A DNA stretch of 64,000 bases from Pelagovum pacificum (lineage in GTDB: Bacteria; Pseudomonadota; Alphaproteobacteria; Rhodobacterales; Rhodobacteraceae). Position 1 is the stretch's first letter. Every line of letters begins with the position of its first letter. This document shows positions 37,554-46,168 of the stretch, in pieces. Position numbers and translations under genes: made by a program. The notes beneath the pieces are model-generated. The model did no database searches and had not been told where the DNA came from. It was given only the letters and a program-made list of their open reading frames with translations. The DNA is taken from positions 1,302,001-1,366,000 of the forward strand of contig NZ_CP065915.1 in NCBI RefSeq assembly GCF_016134045.1. Reading direction: 5' to 3'.

Positions 37554-37976
37554 TCAGGAAAAGTCTGGAGGGCCCCGGGCCTGGGGGCCAAGGACGTCGG
37601 CAAGCAACACCGCCGCAGCGGGAAGCTGCAGGGGGTCGAGGCGACCGTCGATGGCGACGAAAGTCAGCGAAGCATTCTCACCCGCGATCGCCAGCGGCCC
37701 GCTGTGAACCGCCCAGTCGCACGGTCCGGAGCTGCCGCTGTCGTGGCCGGGCTCCACCTCATCGACGGGTTGGATCTCACCGTCGGCCTTGCGGACGGCG
37801 AGGATCGGACCGTCACCGGTACAGATCGTGATGTAGACCGAACCGTCCGCGGCGACCGCGGGCATCGTGCCCGGCGGCAGAAGCGCGATGAGCAGCAACG
37901 GCAGACAGACGAGCAGACGCAGCAGACCCCGGGCAAAACCGGGCCGCTTCCGCGCTGATGTCTCGTGTTTGTGCAC
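37554..37976 (-). CDS. DUF2946 family protein
   Basis: A 140-residue protein with a GTG start, an N-terminal hydrophobic stretch (LLRLLVCLPLLLIALLPPG) and a short exported domain with ICTGDGP and a CDWA motif, matching the DUF2946 family. Members are often encoded with copper-handling genes. It is the first gene of the minus-strand copper operon, about 100 bases before the YcnI-PCuAC gene. The function is unknown; the cysteines could bind copper. Confidence 0.72.
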   Translation of the reverse strand: MHKHETSARKRPGFARGLLRLLVCLPLLLIALLPPGTMPAVAADGSVYITICTGDGPILAVRKADGEIQPVDEVEPGHDSGSSGPCDWAVHSGPLAIAGENASLTFVAIDGRLDPLQLPAAAVLLADVLGPQARGPPDFS

Positions 37977-38137
37977 GTGTCCGAACTCCTCGCGTCAAGC
38001 TGTAGCCGCGTGAATCGGGAAGACCAAGCGCCGCGTGATGCGGCGCATCGCCTCGTGCCGAGTTCCGGAGTTACCTCAACCAAGCCACGGAATTCATTCG
38101 GAATCCTCGGACAATTCCCGGCAATCCCGATCGGCCA

Positions 38138-38165
38138 TTGACACTGGGCGCAATCGCTTCATGCT
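38138..38165 (+). promoter_or_regulatory. Sigma-70 promoter candidate for the thiamine operon
   Basis: A perfect -35 TTGACA (38138-38143) and a weaker -10 CATGCT (38160-38165) are 16 bases apart. Transcription would start near 38172, right at the 5' edge of the TPP riboswitch, which supports the assignment. Confidence 0.6.
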
Positions 38166-38172
38166 CTGCGGT

Positions 38173-38261
38173 GCAACCAGGGGTGCTCCGATCGGGGCTG
38201 AGATGCGCGGGACCGCGCGAACCCTCCATAGCTGATCCGGGTAATACCGGCGGAGCGAGGT
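38173..38261 (+). promoter_or_regulatory. TPP (thiamine pyrophosphate) riboswitch
   Basis: The conserved THI-box elements are present in order: GGGGTGC (38180-38186), GGGCTGAGATG (38195-38205), ACCCTCC (38221-38227) and CTGATCCGGGTAATACCGGC (38232-38251), then GGAGCGAGG. The aptamer ends only a few bases before the YkoF start codon and its 3' stem includes the purine-rich ribosome site, so TPP binding should block translation initiation. It controls ykoF, the thiXZY-like genes and the monooxygenase. Confidence 0.95.
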
Positions 38262-38265
38262 CATC

Positions 38266-38877
38266 ATGTTCATCGGCGCGCAGGTGTCGCTATATCCCAT
38301 GACGTCCGGATTCGTGGATGTCATCACGTCGAGCCTCGGGGCGCTCGATCCCTACAGGTCGGATCTCAGGATCGAGACGGATGACGTCTCGACCCTGATG
38401 GTCGGTGCGCCGGCACCACTGATCGACGGCATGCGCGATCTCTTTGCCGCGGCCGCGCGGCAGCCGGAGCACGTGACGATGCACGTCACGCTGTCGCGCG
38501 GCTGTCCGGGCGAGCCCGATGATCCCTCCTGCCGCTGCGACGTCCTGACGGAGGCCCAGAGCCTCCCGCTGGACGAGCGGATCGCCCGCGCAAGGCAGGC
38601 CGTCGCCGACGCGCCGGTCCTCGGCGTCGGGATCGACCTGCAGTTTTCGCTCTACGTGCTCGGGCAGGATCGGCACATGGACGAGATCTACGGCTGTATC
38701 GAGTTCCTGAAGGACTCCGGCACGTTCTTCCGATCGAAGAACTTCTGCACACGACTTCGCGGCGACGCCGGCGCGACGTTCGAGGCGGTGCGGCAGGCGT
38801 TCCTCCGCTTCGGCCCCGCCGAAGGGCACGTGACGATCGACCTGACCGCGTCGGCCAACAGCCCGAGCCTGTCCTGA
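38266..38877 (+). CDS. ykoF: YkoF-like thiamine/HMP-binding protein
   Basis: A 203-residue cytoplasmic protein with two related alpha/beta halves (GAQVSLYPM near the start, GVGIDLQFSLYVLGQDRHMDE in the second), as in the YkoF fold. In Bacillus YkoF binds thiamine or its pyrimidine part (HMP) and accompanies the YkoEDC importer. Here it is the first gene behind the TPP riboswitch and is followed by a ThiXZY-type importer, so it probably traps the imported pyrimidine. Confidence 0.85.
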   Translation: MFIGAQVSLYPMTSGFVDVITSSLGALDPYRSDLRIETDDVSTLMVGAPAPLIDGMRDLFAAAARQPEHVTMHVTLSRGCPGEPDDPSCRCDVLTEAQSLPLDERIARARQAVADAPVLGVGIDLQFSLYVLGQDRHMDEIYGCIEFLKDSGTFFRSKNFCTRLRGDAGATFEAVRQAFLRFGPAEGHVTIDLTASANSPSLS

Positions 38878-38903
38878 GGCGCTCCCCGAGCTGCCCCGAG
38901 CCA

Positions 38904-39671
38904 ATGCGCATCCTGAGCTATTCATACCCCACGGCGCTCCTCGCGCTTGCCCTGCTCCTTGGATGGGAGGGGTACTGCCGCCTTGCCGGGGTCGAGCCGA
39001 TGATCCTGCCATCGCCTAGCGGTATCGCCCACGTGCTCTGGCTGGAGCGCGCGGCGATCGCGCCCCACGTTCTTGCGACGCTCGGTGTCGCGACCCTCGG
39101 CTTCACCCTCTCGGTCGGGTTCGCCTTTGCGACGTCGGTCGTGCTGCACTTCGTCCCGTGGGTGCGGAGAGGGCTCATGCCCCTCTTCGTTGCCAGCCAG
39201 ACGATTCCGATCGTCGCCCTCGCGCCGCTGATGATCCTCTGGTTCGGCTTCGGCCTGCTGCCCAAGGTGCTGCTGGTGATACTCGTCACGTTCTTCCCGA
39301 TGCTGGTCAGCCTGCTGTCGGGCTACGCCGCGGTGCCGCAGGCCTATCTCGACCTGCTCCGGTCGATGGATGCAGGCCGCGTCGCGATCTTCCGCCGGGC
39401 CACGCTGCCCGCCGCACGGGGCGCGTTCCTCGCTGGGCTCCGGATTTCGGCGACCTATGCCATCGTGGCGACGATCTTCGCCGAATACGCCGGCGCGCGA
39501 CGTGGGCTGGGGATCTACATCCTCGCCGCGAAGAACAACTTCCGCGCCGACCTCGTGCTGGCCGCCGTGGTCGTATCGGCCGCGCTGACCCTTCTCCTGC
39601 TCGGCCTGCTGCAACTGGCCGACCGGGTGACGGGGCGACGATTCAGGGGACCCGCCGATGCTGCGGGTTGA
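38904..39671 (+). CDS. thiX: Thiamine-precursor ABC transporter permease, ThiX type
   Basis: A 255-residue inner-membrane permease with about six helices and the EAA-type loop RSMDAGRVAIFRRATLPAARG, like the SsuC/ThiX group. It overlaps the ATPase gene by 14 bases. Its place in a TPP-riboswitch operon with an NMT1/THI5-like binding protein supports import of a thiamine-related pyrimidine such as formylaminopyrimidine. Confidence 0.85.
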   Translation: MRILSYSYPTALLALALLLGWEGYCRLAGVEPMILPSPSGIAHVLWLERAAIAPHVLATLGVATLGFTLSVGFAFATSVVLHFVPWVRRGLMPLFVASQTIPIVALAPLMILWFGFGLLPKVLLVILVTFFPMLVSLLSGYAAVPQAYLDLLRSMDAGRVAIFRRATLPAARGAFLAGLRISATYAIVATIFAEYAGARRGLGIYILAAKNNFRADLVLAAVVVSAALTLLLLGLLQLADRVTGRRFRGPADAAG

Positions 39672-40398
39672 CGGTCTGACCATACGGTCCGGCGACCAGT
39701 CGGTCGTCAGCGACGTCTCCTTCGAGGTGGCGGAGGAGCGGCTCACCTGCCTGATCGGACCGTCGGGATGCGGCAAGACATCGGTCGTCAAATGGTTGGC
39801 GGGGGTTCTGGCGCCCACGCTCGCCGCCGAGGGGCAGGCGACGCTCGACGGCGCGCCGGTGAGGCCGCCCGACCGGGCCATCGCCTACCAGCCGCAGCAG
39901 GATGCGTTGCTGCCCTGGCTCACCATCGCCGAGAACGCCGCGCTGGGCCTTTCGGTCAGGGGCATGCCCCGCACCGAGGCACGCAGGACGATCATGCCGC
40001 TGCTCGCGTCATTCGGGCTCGACGGGACCGAGGACGCCTTTCCGGCTGCCCTGTCCGGCGGGATGCGGCAGCGCGCGGCCTTCCTGCGCACCATCGTTCA
40101 GGAAAGCCGCTTCGTCCTGCTCGACGAGCCGTTCTCTGCGCTCGATGCCGTCACGCGCCTGACCATGCAGGACTGGCTCGCCGCCCGTCTCGTCGAGCGG
40201 CCGAGGGGGATCCTCATGGTGACCCACGACCTGCACGAGGCGACGCAGATGGCCGACCGGATCCTCGTCATGGGCGCAAGGCCCGGCCGGATCACCGCCG
40301 ACATCCCGATCGACACCCCTCGCGGGAAACGGACCGAAGCCGCGCTGGCCGAGATCCGGACCTCGCTCAGAACCAGACTGCTGGAGGAGACCACATGA
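39658..40398 (+). CDS. thiZ: Thiamine-precursor ABC transporter ATP-binding protein, ThiZ type
   Basis: A 246-residue ATPase with Walker A GPSGCGKTS, Q-loop YQPQQDALLPWL, signature LSGGMRQR and Walker B VLLDEPFSALD followed by the His switch in VTHDLHEA. It belongs to the nitrate/sulfonate/taurine-type ATPases that include ThiZ. It overlaps both neighbours in the operon. Confidence 0.87.
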   Translation: MLRVDGLTIRSGDQSVVSDVSFEVAEERLTCLIGPSGCGKTSVVKWLAGVLAPTLAAEGQATLDGAPVRPPDRAIAYQPQQDALLPWLTIAENAALGLSVRGMPRTEARRTIMPLLASFGLDGTEDAFPAALSGGMRQRAAFLRTIVQESRFVLLDEPFSALDAVTRLTMQDWLAARLVERPRGILMVTHDLHEATQMADRILVMGARPGRITADIPIDTPRGKRTEAALAEIRTSLRTRLLEETT

Positions 40399-41381
40399 GA
40401 TACGCGACCCTTTTCGCCACCTGCCTGACCCTGCCGACGGCGATCGCCGCGCAGGACCTTCATGACGTGTCCATCGCGCTCGACTGGACGCTGAACTCGA
40501 ACCACGTCGGCCTGATCGTCGCCGAAGAGCGCGGCCTCTACGACGACGCGGGCCTCGACGTGGAAATCCTGCCCTATTCCGACACCGCGTCGAGCGCGCT
40601 GCTCGCCTCGGGCGCGGCGGACTTCGCCTACATGACCTCACTCGGCTTCATGACCGCCCGTGCCACCGGGGCCGACATCACCGCGCTCTGGGTGACGATG
40701 CAGCACGAGACCGGGCGGCTCGTCTACCAGAGCGACAACGCGGAGATCGCACGCCCCGCCGACCTCGAAGGAAAGACCTACGCAGGGTTCGGCAGCGCGT
40801 GGGAGGATGCGCTGATCTCCACGATGATCGAGACCGACGGCGGCACGCCCGACTATGACACCGTCACGCTCGGCACCGGCGCCTACGAGGCGCTCGCCAC
40901 GGGGCGCGTCGACTTCACGCTCGAAGTGGCCACGTGGGAGGGCGTGAACAGCGAACTGCTCGGGCGCGAGCAATCGTCCTTCGCCTACGCCGACTACGGC
41001 ATCCCGGACCAGCAGAACGGCTACATCGGCTCGCGCACCGATTACCTCGCCGAAAACCCGGACGTCGTGGCGCGGTTCCTGTCCGCGACGCAGGACGGTT
41101 ACGAATGGGCGGCAGATCATCCCGAAGAGGCCGCGGATATCCTGATCGGCGCGGGTGACTTCCCGAACGCGGAGCTCGTCCGCGGCTCGATGCAGGCGAT
41201 CGTCGAGGGCGGCTACCTCGATGCCGCAGACCAACCGGTCGGAGGGATCGATGGCGACCGCCTCGCGGCGATGGCGCGGTTCCTGTTCGACAGCGGCGTG
41301 CTGACGGGACCGGGCGGCGAGACGCTCGAATGGCCCGGCGATGTGTCGGACTGGTACGACCAGGGCTGGATGGACGAATGA
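40395..41381 (+). CDS. thiY: NMT1/THI5-like periplasmic binding protein, ThiY type
   Basis: A 328-residue exported protein with signal peptide ending IAA-QDL. The mature start LDWTLNSNHVGLIVAEERG is the hallmark of NMT1/THI5-like proteins, which bind formylaminopyrimidine or similar thiamine breakdown products. It overlaps thiZ by four bases (ATGA) and its stop overlaps the monooxygenase start. Within the TPP-controlled operon it is the specificity component. Confidence 0.88.
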   Translation: MRYATLFATCLTLPTAIAAQDLHDVSIALDWTLNSNHVGLIVAEERGLYDDAGLDVEILPYSDTASSALLASGAADFAYMTSLGFMTARATGADITALWVTMQHETGRLVYQSDNAEIARPADLEGKTYAGFGSAWEDALISTMIETDGGTPDYDTVTLGTGAYEALATGRVDFTLEVATWEGVNSELLGREQSSFAYADYGIPDQQNGYIGSRTDYLAENPDVVARFLSATQDGYEWAADHPEEAADILIGAGDFPNAELVRGSMQAIVEGGYLDAADQPVGGIDGDRLAAMARFLFDSGVLTGPGGETLEWPGDVSDWYDQGWMDE

Positions 41382-42613
41382 TCCTGAATGCCGTCGTCTT
41401 CGGTTTCGGCAGCCACGAGGCGGCATGGCGCCTTCCGGGCATGAGCCCGACGGCGCCACTCGAGCTGTCGCACTGGATCGATTGTGCACGGCAGGCCGAG
41501 GACGCCGGCTTCGACGGCCTGTTCCTCGGTGACATCCTCTGCCTGCAGGACCGGCCCCAGGACCACCCATCGGAGGCGCTCGATCCGTTCATGGTGTTGG
41601 CGGCGGTGTCGGGTGTGACCCGCCGGCTGAAGTTGATCGGCACGGCGTCGACCAGCTTCAACCACCCCTGGCACCTCGCGCGGCGCATCCTGTCGTTGCA
41701 GCACCTGACGGAAGGCCGGGCGGGCTGGAATATCGTGACGTCCTCCTATCCGCAGGAGGCCGCGAACTTCGGCTGGCCGGACATGCCGGGCACGGAAGAC
41801 CGCTACGCTCTAGCCGAAGAGGTCGTGCAGGCGGTGCGCGCGCTGTGGTCCGGATGGGACGGTGTCGCGCGGATCGCGAACCAGACAAGTGGACATTGGC
41901 TGGATACACCGCCGCCGCTCGTCGAGGCCGAAGGGCGGTTCGGCACCATTCGGGGCAACGTCAACCTGTCGCCCGAGCCTTGGGGCCTGCCGCTGCTTGC
42001 CCAGGCCGGATCCTCGGCCCGGGGGCTCGAATTCGCCGCGCGCCATGCCGACCAGATCTTCACCGTGCAATCCGACATGGATGAAGCTGTCGCCTTCCGG
42101 ACCCGTGCGAGATCGCTGGTGGCGCAGGCCGGGCGCGATCCCGACAGCGTCGCAATCCTGCCGGGCGTCGTCCCGTTCGTCGCCGACACCGAGGAGGAGG
42201 CCGAGGCCGCACTCGCATCGCTCACGCGCCACGTAAGCCTCGCCCACGCCATCCCGAAGCTCGAACGGTTTCTCGGGTTGTCGCTGTCGGATCTCGACCT
42301 CGACGCGGCAGTGCCATTTACCCCTGCAGATCTGTCGGACAACCGCTTCAGCAACTCGCGCGCTGGCATCCTGCTCATGGAGGCGAACCGCAACGACCTC
42401 ACACTCCGCCAGATGCTGGCGCGGTTCGCCGCCGGGCGCGGTCATCTGTTGCTGGTCGGCACCGGGGATCACATCGCCCGCACCATGCGGCAGTGGATCG
42501 CCGCCGGTGCGGCGGACGGGTTCAACGTAATGCCACCCGTTTTGCCGTCCGGCATAGGGGCTGTGGGGGAAGTTCTTGAACTGGTCCGGGCACCTGACCG
42601 CACTCGACGGTGA
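41378..42613 (+). CDS. LLM-class flavin-dependent monooxygenase (NtaA/SnaA/DszA type) in the thiamine operon
   Basis: A 411-residue TIM-barrel enzyme of the FMN-dependent, bacterial-luciferase-like group. NtaA/DszA-branch features are GLFLGDILCLQDRP, LIGTASTSFNHPWHLARR, GRAGWNIVTSSYPQEAANFG and ADQIFTVQSDMDEA. Such enzymes use reduced FMN from a separate reductase to cleave C-N or C-S bonds. The start overlaps the thiY stop (ATGA), so the enzyme is translated with the importer and falls under the TPP riboswitch. It may oxidise the imported thiamine-derived compound before salvage. That reaction is inference. Confidence 0.82.
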   Translation: MILNAVVFGFGSHEAAWRLPGMSPTAPLELSHWIDCARQAEDAGFDGLFLGDILCLQDRPQDHPSEALDPFMVLAAVSGVTRRLKLIGTASTSFNHPWHLARRILSLQHLTEGRAGWNIVTSSYPQEAANFGWPDMPGTEDRYALAEEVVQAVRALWSGWDGVARIANQTSGHWLDTPPPLVEAEGRFGTIRGNVNLSPEPWGLPLLAQAGSSARGLEFAARHADQIFTVQSDMDEAVAFRTRARSLVAQAGRDPDSVAILPGVVPFVADTEEEAEAALASLTRHVSLAHAIPKLERFLGLSLSDLDLDAAVPFTPADLSDNRFSNSRAGILLMEANRNDLTLRQMLARFAAGRGHLLLVGTGDHIARTMRQWIAAGAADGFNVMPPVLPSGIGAVGEVLELVRAPDRTRR

Positions 42614-42614
42614 A

Positions 42615-42637
42615 CGCCCGGAGAAAGCGTCCGGGCG
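42615..42637 (+). terminator. Hairpin ending the thiamine operon
   Basis: CGCCCGGA (42615-42622) pairs perfectly with TCCGGGCG (42630-42637) around a 7-base loop, starting one base after the monooxygenase stop. No T tract follows. It marks the likely 3' end of the riboswitch-controlled transcript. Confidence 0.6.
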
Positions 42638-42748
42638 GGGCGGCTGGTGGCGGATGTCAGTGTTTTGGAGGTCCGAATTGGTCCCGATGACCGCGTGCGC
42701 CTTTGCGTAGAGCAGGGGCTCGACCAATGAGATCAGACGCCGGAATTT

Positions 42749-42824
42749 TGGTAGGCCCGGAGGGACTCGAACCCCCAACCTAAGCGTTATGAGCGCTCTG
42801 CTCTAACCATTGAGCTACAGGCCC
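42749..42824 (-). tRNA. tRNA with CAT anticodon (elongator Met or Ile2)
   Basis: On the minus strand: acceptor GGGCCTG with CGGGCCT (two G-U pairs, one at position 1-72), D-arm GTAGCTCAATGGTTAGAGC, anticodon loop CTCATAA (anticodon at 42789-42791), T-arm GGGGGTTCGAGTCCCTC, discriminator A and encoded CCA. CAT anticodons occur in initiator Met, elongator Met and lysidine-modified Ile2. The initiator is excluded because it would have GGG/CCC pairs at the anticodon stem base. The short D-loop and the GCTTAGGT stretch resemble E. coli ileX, so Ile2 is possible. Confidence 0.85.
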
Positions 42825-42858
42825 GACCACGTATTCCGTAGCAGAGCCGCGATCACGG

Positions 42859-43134
42859 TCAAGGCTGCGGCGTCTCGATGGGGGAGGTCATCATCACCTG
42901 TTCGAGAAAGGCCAGCATCTCGGCCTCTTCGTCGGTGAGCGTGTCGGGATTGCCATCCATCTCGACCAGCGCGCGGATATCGACCGGTTCGTTCGGGTCG
43001 TAGTCCGTCGGCGGATCGACCCAGAGGCCGTCCATCGCAACCGGCGCTGCTCCGACCGGCGTCAGCACTTCATCCGCCGCGAGGGCAGGGGCAGCGATGG
43101 CGGTCAGGAAGAGAATCGATGCGATGCGTTTCAT
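42859..43134 (-). CDS. Small secreted hypothetical protein
   Basis: A 91-residue protein with a clear signal peptide ([19 protein letters not shown], cleaved before ADEV). The mature part is acidic, proline-rich and carries [21 protein letters not shown] do not recognise the family. The ATG at 43134 was chosen because it begins the signal peptide; codons upstream are not signal-like. It stands alone between a tRNA and the divergent purM gene. It is probably a periplasmic protein of unknown role. Confidence 0.6.
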   Translation of the reverse strand: MKRIASILFLTAIAAPALAADEVLTPVGAAPVAMDGLWVDPPTDYDPNEPVDIRALVEMDGNPDTLTDEEAEMLAFLEQVMMTSPIETPQP

Positions 43135-43304
43135 GGTGTCCCCACTTTCGCACACCCAACACCATGAATTCGGCAGAAGTTCCTCAGGGCTCGTCAATTC
43201 CGCGTGCTGTCATGTCCGTGTCACACCTCCCGGGGTGGTCGGGGCGCGTTGCCAGCGGCGCGGTGATCGGGTATCGCGCGCGCAGCGATTGCGGGGAGTG
43301 CGCC

Positions 43305-44348
43305 ATGACCGAACGGAACGGCCTGAGCTATGCCGAGGCTGGCGTCGACATCGATGCCGGGAACGCGCTTGTCGAGCGGATCAAGCCGGCGGCGAAAGCC
43401 ACCGAACGGCCTGGAACGATGGCCGGGCTCGGCGGTTTCGGCGCGCTGTTCGACCTCAAGGCGGCAGGCTATTCCGACCCGATCCTCGTCGCGGCAACCG
43501 ACGGAGTGGGCACCAAGCTCCGGATCGCCATCGACACCGGGATCACCGGTGGCGTGGGCATCGACCTCGTCGCGATGTGCGTCAACGATCTCGTCTGTCA
43601 GGGCGCTGAGCCTCTGTTCTTCCTTGATTATTTCGCCACTGGCAAACTCTCGGTCGACGATGCGGCCAAGGTCGTCGAGGGAATCGCCGCCGGTTGCCGC
43701 ACGGCCGGTGCCGCGCTGATCGGGGGAGAGACCGCGGAGATGCCGGGCATGTATCCGGCCGGCGACTTCGACCTGGCCGGCTTCGCGGTCGGCGCGATGG
43801 AGCGTGGCTCCGACCTTCCCGCCGGCGTGGCGGAGGGCGACGTCCTGCTCGGCCTCGCCTCGGACGGCGTGCATTCCAACGGCTATTCACTGGTGCGGCG
43901 CGTGGCGGAGATGGCCGGCCTCGGCTGGACCGACGCGGCGCCCTTTGCGGATGATACGCTGGGCGAGGCGCTGCTTGCGCCGACGCGCATCTATGTCCGC
44001 CCCGTGCTCGATGCCGTGCGCGCGGGCGGAGTTCATGCGCTCGCCCACATCACGGGCGGCGGCCTGACGGAGAACCTGCCGCGCGTGCTGCCCGAGGGGC
44101 TCGGCGCGTCTATCGACCTGAACAGCTGGAGCCTGCCGCCGGTCTTCCGCTGGCTGGCCGAAACGGGCGGCCTGGCCGAGAGCGAACTGCTCAAGACCTT
44201 CAACGCCGGGATCGGCATGGTCGCCGTGGTCTCCGCCGACCGGGCAGAGGACATCGCCGCGCAGCTCACCGCGTCGGGCGAGACGGTCTTCACCATCGGC
44301 CGCATCGCCGCCGGCGAGGGCGTCACCTACGAGGGCAGCCTGCTGTGA
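43305..44348 (+). CDS. purM: Phosphoribosylformylglycinamidine cyclo-ligase (AIR synthase)
   Basis: A 347-residue cytoplasmic enzyme of de novo purine synthesis that closes the imidazole ring of FGAM to form AIR using ATP. Motifs are [13 protein letters not shown] at the start, [17 protein letters not shown] and [11 protein letters not shown], all standard for PurM. The ATG at 43305 matches the usual N-terminus; the longer frame upstream has no similarity to the family. It overlaps purN by four bases. Confidence 0.96.
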   Translation: MTERNGLSYAEAGVDIDAGNALVERIKPAAKATERPGTMAGLGGFGALFDLKAAGYSDPILVAATDGVGTKLRIAIDTGITGGVGIDLVAMCVNDLVCQGAEPLFFLDYFATGKLSVDDAAKVVEGIAAGCRTAGAALIGGETAEMPGMYPAGDFDLAGFAVGAMERGSDLPAGVAEGDVLLGLASDGVHSNGYSLVRRVAEMAGLGWTDAAPFADDTLGEALLAPTRIYVRPVLDAVRAGGVHALAHITGGGLTENLPRVLPEGLGASIDLNSWSLPPVFRWLAETGGLAESELLKTFNAGIGMVAVVSADRAEDIAAQLTASGETVFTIGRIAAGEGVTYEGSLL

Positions 44349-44935
44349 AGAGGCGCGTCGCGATCCTCGTCTCGGGCGGGGGGTCGAACATGGAGGCGCT
44401 GCTCGCCTCGATGGAGGGGGACCACCCGGGCGAGGCGGCGCTGGTTCTGTCGAACAACCCGGACGCTGGCGGCCTGCGTCGCGCGGCGGCGCGCGGTGTC
44501 CCGACAATAGCAATCGACCACCGGCCTTTCGGCAAGGATCGCAAGGCGTTCGAGGATGTTCTTCACGCAACGCTCGAAGATCATCGCATCGACATCGTCT
44601 GTCTCGCCGGCTTCATGCGAGTGCTCGGCAGCTCCTTCGTGGAGCGCTGGCGCGACCGGATGCTGAACATCCACCCCTCGTTGCTGCCGAAATACACCGG
44701 CCTCCATACGCACGAGCGGGCGATCGCGGCAGGGGACGAGGTACACGGTTGTTCGGTACATGTCGTCATTCCGGAACTGGACGCGGGCCCGGTCCTCGGA
44801 CAGGCGTCGCTTTCCATACAGTCGACCGATACGCCGGACAGTCTCGCCGCGCGGGTGCTGGTCCTGGAACACAAGCTCTATCCGCTCGTGTTGCGCCGCT
44901 TCCTCGATGGCAAGACGGACCGCGTCGACCTGTAA
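44345..44935 (+). CDS. purN: Phosphoribosylglycinamide formyltransferase
   Basis: A 196-residue enzyme that transfers a formyl group from 10-formyl-tetrahydrofolate to GAR in purine synthesis. The N-terminal [13 protein letters not shown] binds phosphate, and [16 protein letters not shown] with the later [11 protein letters not shown] carries the catalytic Asn, His and Asp. It starts at GTG overlapping the purM stop (GTGA). The purM-purN pairing is common in proteobacteria. Confidence 0.95.
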   Translation: MKRRVAILVSGGGSNMEALLASMEGDHPGEAALVLSNNPDAGGLRRAAARGVPTIAIDHRPFGKDRKAFEDVLHATLEDHRIDIVCLAGFMRVLGSSFVERWRDRMLNIHPSLLPKYTGLHTHERAIAAGDEVHGCSVHVVIPELDAGPVLGQASLSIQSTDTPDSLAARVLVLEHKLYPLVLRRFLDGKTDRVDL

Positions 44936-45004
44936 CCGGGGCGGCCCTTTCAATCCGCCCGAGCCTGTCATAAGAGCAAAGTCTGACATTCGCCGCAGGT
45001 GAAC

Positions 45005-46165
45005 ATGAAGACGATCACGACGACCGACGACCTCGCCGCCTTCTGCACGGAGGCTGCCAAGCACCCTTACGTGACCGTCGACACGGAATTCCTGCGTGAG
45101 CGGACCTATTATCCCCACCTCTGCCTGATCCAGCTCGCCTATCCGGGCGAGGGGGATGAGAACGCGGTGCTCGTCGATCCGATCGCGGGCGACAGCATGG
45201 ACCTGGCGCCGCTCTACGCGCTCTTTGCCGATCATGGCGTGGTCAAGGTCTTCCACGCCGCGCGGCAGGACCTCGAAATCTTCTTCAACGACGGTAAGAT
45301 GATCCCGGACCCGCTGTTCGACACGCAAGTCGCGGCGATGGTCTGCGGCTTCGGCGAGCAGGTCGGTTACGAGACACTCGTCCGAAAGATCGCGCGTGAG
45401 TCGCTCGATAAATCGTCGCGCTTCACCGACTGGTCGCGCCGCCCGTTGTCGGACGCGCAGAAACGCTATGCGCTGGCCGACGTGACGCACCTGCGGGTGA
45501 TCTACGAGCACCTGAAGGCACAACTCGACAAGTCCGGCCGCAACAAGTGGCTGACCGAGGAGATGGCCGTCCTGAAGGACCCGGCCACCTACCACGTCGT
45601 GCCGGAGGAAGCGTGGCAGCGGGTGAAGACCCGCACCCAGTCCGCCCGGTTCCTGTCGATCGTCAAGGAACTCGCCCGCTTCCGCGAGGCGCACGCCCAG
45701 TCCCGCAACATCCCCCGCAGCAGGGTGTTCAAGGACGACGCGCTGGTCGAGCTCGCCTCGACCAAGCCGCAGTCGATCGCCGACCTCGGCCGTTCACGCC
45801 TGCTGCTGCGCGAAGCCCGCAAGGGCGAGATCGCCGACGGGATCCTCGCCGCCATCAAGGCTGGTCAGGAGGCCGACCCCGAGGACATGCCGCGCCCCGA
45901 CAAGTCGCGCGACCGGCTCGTGGTGAACCCCGCGCTCGCCGACCTGCTGCGCGTCCTGCTCAAGGCCAAGGCCGAGCAGGAGGGCGTCGCCCAGAAGCTG
46001 ATCGCGACGTCGTCCGAACTGGACGAGATCGCGGGCGGGATGCGCGACGTGCAAGCGCTGCGCGGGTGGCGCAAGCAGGTGTTCGGCGATGATGCGCTGC
46101 GGCTCTGCGAGGGGACGATCGGCCTCGCCGCCCGCAAGAACGACGTGGTGATCGTCGAACTCTGA
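45005..46165 (+). CDS. rnd: Ribonuclease D
   Basis: A 386-residue 3'-5' exoribonuclease that trims tRNA precursors and other RNAs. The DEDD catalytic residues are visible in VDTEFLRERTYYP (Asp, Glu), HAARQDLEIF (Asp) and YALADVTHL (Tyr, Asp). An HRDC RNA-binding domain follows near residues 210-290. The ATG at 45005 was chosen after AGGTGAAC; a GTG six bases earlier is possible. It lies downstream of purN with about 70 bases between. Confidence 0.94.
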   Translation: MKTITTTDDLAAFCTEAAKHPYVTVDTEFLRERTYYPHLCLIQLAYPGEGDENAVLVDPIAGDSMDLAPLYALFADHGVVKVFHAARQDLEIFFNDGKMIPDPLFDTQVAAMVCGFGEQVGYETLVRKIARESLDKSSRFTDWSRRPLSDAQKRYALADVTHLRVIYEHLKAQLDKSGRNKWLTEEMAVLKDPATYHVVPEEAWQRVKTRTQSARFLSIVKELARFREAHAQSRNIPRSRVFKDDALVELASTKPQSIADLGRSRLLLREARKGEIADGILAAIKAGQEADPEDMPRPDKSRDRLVVNPALADLLRVLLKAKAEQEGVAQKLIATSSELDEIAGGMRDVQALRGWRKQVFGDDALRLCEGTIGLAARKNDVVIVEL

Positions 46166-46168
46166 CCT

